A stretch of 28,794 nt of DNA from Zelonia costaricensis (lineage: Eukaryota; Euglenozoa; Kinetoplastea; Trypanosomatida; Trypanosomatidae), in NCBI GenBank assembly GCA_030849075.1, contig JASAOO010003207.1, positions 1-28,794 of the forward strand, written 5' to 3'. Of this stretch, positions 25,432-28,794 are shown one piece after another (position 1 is the first letter of the stretch; every line of letters begins with the position of its first letter). Below the pieces are notes generated by a model that made no database searches, was not told the origin of the DNA, and saw nothing but the letters and a program-made list of their open reading frames with translations. The position numbers and the translations under genes were made by a program.

Positions 25432-26931
25432 ATGGACCACGCGAGCGTGGAGAGCGCCATCCTGAAGGCGCTGTCGAGCGCCGAGCAGGCGCTCTCGACG
25501 GAGCTGGCCGACTTGATCGGCGTCGACCACCAGGACGTCGTCGGTGCGGGCAAGTCGCTTGAGGCGGACGGTTACGTTGTCTCGTCGATGGAGCAGCGTA
25601 TGGTGCTGAAGCTGTCTGCCGAGGCGTACGAGATCATCGAGCATGGCAGTCCCGAGCACCGCGTGTGGACGCTGCTGGCCGGCGGCCGGGTGAGCCAGGA
25701 CGAGGTGGCCGCGAAGCTGGGCAAGGAGGCGACCGGGGTCGCGCTGGCGAACGGCATCAAGGCAAAGCTGTTCAAGACGGCCAAGGAGGAGGGCAAGGTG
25801 TTTCTCGAGCGCGTTGCTGGCAACGACAACGCCGCCGATGCCGTGAGGGAGTCGCTGAAGCAGGCGGCTGCCTCGCCGGAGACGGTGGACGCCAAGACGC
25901 TGGAGACGCTGAAAAAGCGCAAGCTGGCGGCGATGGAGACGAAGAAGATATTTCTGTACACGAAGGGCGCCGCGTACGCCGCCGAGCGCGCCGCCAAGGC
26001 GGTGGGCGACCTGACGCGCGAGATGCTGCTGGACGGCTCGTGGAAGACGCGCCAGTTCAAGGACTACAACTTCACCGCTCAGGGTGCCGAGGTTGGCGGC
26101 GGCGCGCTGCACCCGCTGCTGAAGGTGCGTCAGGAGTTCCGCGAGATCCTCATGGAGCTCGGCTTCCAAGAGATGGACACACAGCACTGGGTGGAGCTCT
26201 CGTTCTGGAACTTCGACTCCGTCTGCATCCCCCAGCAGCACCCCGCGCGCGACCTGCAAGACACCTTCTTCTTGTCGAAGCCCGAGACCGGAAACCTCAC
26301 CGATGCCGAGTTCGTGGCGCGCGTGAAGGCGCAGCAAGAGGCGAGCTTCCGCTCGCCGTGGAAGGAGGAGGAGGCGCGCCGCAACGTGCTGCGTACCCAC
26401 ACCACCGGCACGTCCGCCTTTGTGCTGTCCAAGATTGCCCGGATGGCGACTCGCAACGAGAACGGCCGTCTCAACTTCCGCCCCGGCCGCTACTTCAGCA
26501 TCGACCGTGTCTTCCGCAATGAGGAGATGGACCGCACGCACCTGTGCGAGTTCCACCAGGTGGAGGGCTTCGTCATCGATCGCGACATCTCGCTCGCCAA
26601 GATGATGCACACCTTCGACTCCTTCTTCCGCCGCATCGGCGTCTCGCAGCTGCGCTTCAAGCCCACCTTCAACCCCTACACAGAGCCGTCGATGGAGATC
26701 TACGGCTTCCACACAGGTCTCGACAAGTGGATCGAGGTGGGCAACAGCGGCCTGTTCCGCCCCGAGCTTCTCGCACCGCTGGGCTTCGACGACGGCGTTT
26801 CGGTGATGGCCTGGGGTCTGTCGCTGGAGCGGCCAACAATGATCAAGTACGGCATCAACAACATCCACGAGCTGTTCGGCCACCGCGTCGACATCCGGTT
26901 CATCAAGCGCGCCGCCATCGCCCGCTACTGA
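25432..26931 (+). CDS. Phenylalanine--tRNA ligase alpha subunit (cytosolic type)
   Basis: This is the catalytic alpha subunit of the heterotetrameric enzyme that joins phenylalanine to tRNA(Phe). The predicted 499 residues are close to the eukaryotic cytosolic size of about 500. The N-terminal 200 residues hold winged-helix-like DNA/RNA-binding modules typical of the eukaryotic/archaeal subunit (for example ELADLIGVDHQDVVGAGKSL). The class II catalytic core follows: motif 1 around H227 (HPLLKVRQEFREIL), motif 2 around 361 (FRNEEMDRTHLCEFHQVEGF) and motif 3 around 462 (GLSLERPTMIKYGI). FNPYTEPSMEIYGFH belongs to the active-site region. The beta subunit must be encoded elsewhere. No mitochondrial presequence is visible from this start; the open frame upstream lacks an ATG and runs through CA-repeat and T-run sequence, so it is treated as untranslated. 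Confidence 0.97.
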   Translation: MDHASVESAILKALSSAEQALSTELADLIGVDHQDVVGAGKSLEADGYVVSSMEQRMVLKLSAEAYEIIEHGSPEHRVWTLLAGGRVSQDEVAAKLGKEATGVALANGIKAKLFKTAKEEGKVFLERVAGNDNAADAVRESLKQAAASPETVDAKTLETLKKRKLAAMETKKIFLYTKGAAYAAERAAKAVGDLTREMLLDGSWKTRQFKDYNFTAQGAEVGGGALHPLLKVRQEFREILMELGFQEMDTQHWVELSFWNFDSVCIPQQHPARDLQDTFFLSKPETGNLTDAEFVARVKAQQEASFRSPWKEEEARRNVLRTHTTGTSAFVLSKIARMATRNENGRLNFRPGRYFSIDRVFRNEEMDRTHLCEFHQVEGFVIDRDISLAKMMHTFDSFFRRIGVSQLRFKPTFNPYTEPSMEIYGFHTGLDKWIEVGNSGLFRPELLAPLGFDDGVSVMAWGLSLERPTMIKYGINNIHELFGHRVDIRFIKRAAIARY

Positions 26932-27849
26932 TGCATAACAAAACGGGTCTCGCTTTGCTGCCGCGACCCACTCGCGTTGGAGTTGAGTGTGCTGGTGTTT
27001 GCTTTTGGTGTTTGTGCGTGTGGGATTGCCGCGTTCACGTGAGGCTCCCTTTGAGAAGTTGCAGAGAGGCTGATTGCGAGAGGTACGGAAAAAAAAAACA
27101 AAGCGAAAACGGAGCGTTTCGAGAAGGGTTTCTCTGCAGCTGTTTGGGTGCGCGGCTCTCCGTGCCGTGGCCGGCCTCTCGCGCTGCGTTCGGTCCAAAC
27201 TCCGTTTCTTTCCTTTTTTAAAAATGTTTGCGGCCGGCGCAGCGCGAGGCCCCAGCGCTGCGACATCGCTGTCCCTAGCGTCTCTTGCCGTCGTCCCTGC
27301 ACGCTGCCGACCGAAAAGCTTTTCGTTCAGTCTTCGCTCCTTTTTTTATTTCTCATGCTGTTCTCTCTGCGTCGTGCTGAGCCTCCGACTCAATCCTGTG
27401 GGCATTCTTGCTCACGTGGCTCGCTTTTCGTGCAGCGGCACGTCGCTGCCCGGTCCCTTCATACCCCTTCCGCCCCCCTTCCGCCCGCGCTTCTGTTTGA
27501 CGTCGTGCTGTCGCCCTCTCGCGCCGAGGAAGGTGCTCGGTGACGTGCGACTTGGAGCTCGGAAGCACATCTCAAAACTGTGAACCGAAGGGAGGGGGGG
27601 GGAAGGGGCTGAGGAGGCGTTGGCCTGTGGGCGGCTGCGCTGCATCAACAGCAAACGCAGCAGGAGGCGATGATGTCTTGTTGATAACTAACGTGCTTGT
27701 AATGTCGGGCGCGCAAGGCGCTGTTGTTGGTGGGACCGGTGACGATTGCTGCCGCACGACGCAAGTGGTGCCGAGGGTTTGATGGCCCCGCTTACTTCCC
27801 TCCGCCTTTGCGCGCGTCCCATGGAAGTTTGAAGTGAAGCGCTGCTGCT

Positions 27850-27864
27850 CACCTTGCCAAGGTG
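27850..27864 (+). other. Small hairpin
   Basis: Perfect 6-bp arms cacctt and aaggtg flank a 3-nt loop in the likely 3' UTR of PheRS alpha. It is not followed by a T run and bacterial-type termination is not relevant here. Confidence 0.4.
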
Positions 27865-28010
27865 TGAGGCTGGAGAGGGGGTGGGGTGCTGGAGGTGGCG
27901 CCTGTGCGCCTCTTTAGCGTTACCGTACTGAGCTTGCTTTCTGCCGTGCTTGGGCAGACACACTGCCTTTTCCTTTTTTTTCTTGTTCTCCGTGTGTTCC
28001 CCTCCGCGTC

Positions 28011-28011
28011 N
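28011..28011. other. Ambiguous base (N)
   Basis: One unresolved base within T/C-rich non-coding sequence. It does not affect any gene called here. Confidence 1.
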
Positions 28012-28631
28012 TCCCTTTTACTCGTCGACCACGTGCGTCTCTGTGTGTACACGTGTGCGTGCTTTCAGCCACTCACGCCACGCCAACCGTGGGAAACCGA
28101 GCGTCTCAAGAAGGGCATCTTCACGGTGCTTGTCTCAGGGCTGTCTGCAAAAAAAAAAAAAAACGAGTAGTGAATGGCGAACCGTGACAGGTGGCAGAGT
28201 CCTTCTTGCAGGTGTTTCAAGACACGTGGGCTTCGTGTGTAGGTGCCGGAGGAGGACACCGAGGGAGAGCCGGGCGCGGCGCTTCGCCTCCTGCGCATCA
28301 TCAAGGGAGCGCGCCTTCCTCTATGCGAGCGGCCGCGGTACAGACGCTGTGCACCAAAAGGGGGTTGGCGTTGCCCTTGGTCAGCTCCCCACCTGGGCTA
28401 CGTCTTTGGTGGCTGCATCAACGGGCTACCTCTGAGTACCCGCTCCCTCTTCTGGCTACCCTCTCGATCTCTACACTTCTTTTCTTCCCTCACCACAACG
28501 CACTGCACTCGCCCATTCTTATTTCTTGCTTCCACGACACTCGCGCGTCCTCCACCTCGACCTCTGCCCACACTCCTCCACACGTCCACATACGCGCACG
28601 TGTGCCGCGATCGTACTGCGCTTTGCTTTTC

Positions 28632-28683
28632 TTCACTCCTACCCGACCGTCGCACCACGCCCCCTCCCCCCGCCTCTCCACAG
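28632..28683 (+). promoter_or_regulatory. Predicted spliced-leader acceptor for the eL20 gene
   Basis: A long C/T-rich tract ends in cgcctctccacag with the AG at 28682-28683, giving a 31-nt 5' UTR without an ATG. A short leader of this kind is common for ribosomal protein mRNAs. Confidence 0.75.
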
Positions 28684-28714
28684 TGAGGAACTACCGACGT
28701 GTGACTGCACAGCA

Positions 28715-28794
28715 ATGGTCAAGCCGCACCTGCGCCACTACCAGGTCGTGGGCCGCGAGGCGCCCTCGGAGAAGACCCCCGAGCCGACGGTGTA
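28715..28794 (+). CDS. Ribosomal protein eL20 (L18a), N-terminal part
   Basis: Only the first 26 codons and two further bases are present; the window edge cuts the gene. The peptide starts MVKPHLRHYQVVGR and continues EAPSEKTPEPTV. This matches the N-terminus of the eL20/L18a family, where an HYQVVGR or EYKVVGR motif is followed by a Pro-rich turn. The protein belongs to the large subunit of the cytosolic ribosome. The assignment rests on this short stretch and on the well-placed splice acceptor just upstream. Confidence 0.85.
   Translation, partial: MVKPHLRHYQVVGREAPSEKTPEPTV

Larger units (their letters stand above)
26932..28714 (+). other. Intergenic region between PheRS alpha and eL20
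   Basis: No gene is supported. An A run lies at about 27089-27099, a T-rich zone at about 27200-27360, a G-rich run at about 27589-27616, a small hairpin at 27850-27864, an unresolved base at 28011 and an A run at about 28148-28162. About 28190-28440 has mixed composition and could be a remnant of a mobile element (see findings). From about 28440 it becomes pyrimidine-rich up to the splice acceptor of the next gene. Confidence 0.75.

Noticed and set aside
28243..28686. 147-codon frame before eL20
   Set aside because: It starts at a GTG, its second half reads the pyrimidine tract, and it ends where the eL20 splice acceptor lies. No domain is recognisable.

Overview
This window looks like nuclear DNA of a Leishmania-type trypanosomatid (Leishmaniinae). 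All recognisable genes lie on the + strand. Reading frames are intronless and strongly G/C-biased at third positions. The frames are separated by 0.8-4.8 kb of non-coding sequence full of polypyrimidine runs, (TG)n/(CA)n tracts and A-rich (CAA)n patches. Most frames are preceded by a polypyrimidine tract and an AG, the signature of spliced-leader trans-splicing. This is the layout of a directional polycistronic gene cluster, in which regulation is expected mostly after transcription. The partial last gene begins with the N-terminus of a trypanosomatid ribosomal protein eL20 (L18a). The exact species cannot be told from the sequence alone.

Layout: (1) a PHO80-like cyclin at 338-1186, followed by 3.9 kb of pyrimidine-rich non-coding DNA; (2) a dysferlin-domain protein at 5052-6464; (3) a three-RRM, Q/M-rich RNA-binding protein at 7693-9279; (4) after a 4.8 kb gap, a larger four-RRM RNA-binding protein at 14051-16324; (5) a TFIIE-alpha-like protein with a winged helix and zinc ribbon at 17154-18776; (6) a 1319-residue protein of unknown function at 20408-24367; (7) the alpha subunit of cytosolic-type phenylalanyl-tRNA synthetase at 25432-26931; (8) the start of ribosomal protein eL20 from 28715, cut by the window edge.

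The genes cover cell-cycle control, RNA binding, transcription initiation and translation. They need not form one pathway, because gene order in these clusters usually does not group functions. The most interesting relationships are two. The RNA-binding genes 3 and 4 look like diverged tandem paralogues of the PTB-like kind and sit among unusually long pyrimidine-rich non-coding regions, so auto- or cross-regulation is a testable idea. Gene 5 looks like a divergent TFIIE-alpha, a general transcription factor that is hard to recognise in kinetoplastids.

No tRNA, rRNA, CRISPR array, insertion sequence or intact retrotransposon was found. Several non-coding islands could hold degenerate retroposon (SIDER-like) remnants or small transcripts; these are offered only as hypotheses. 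Base 28011 is an unresolved N.
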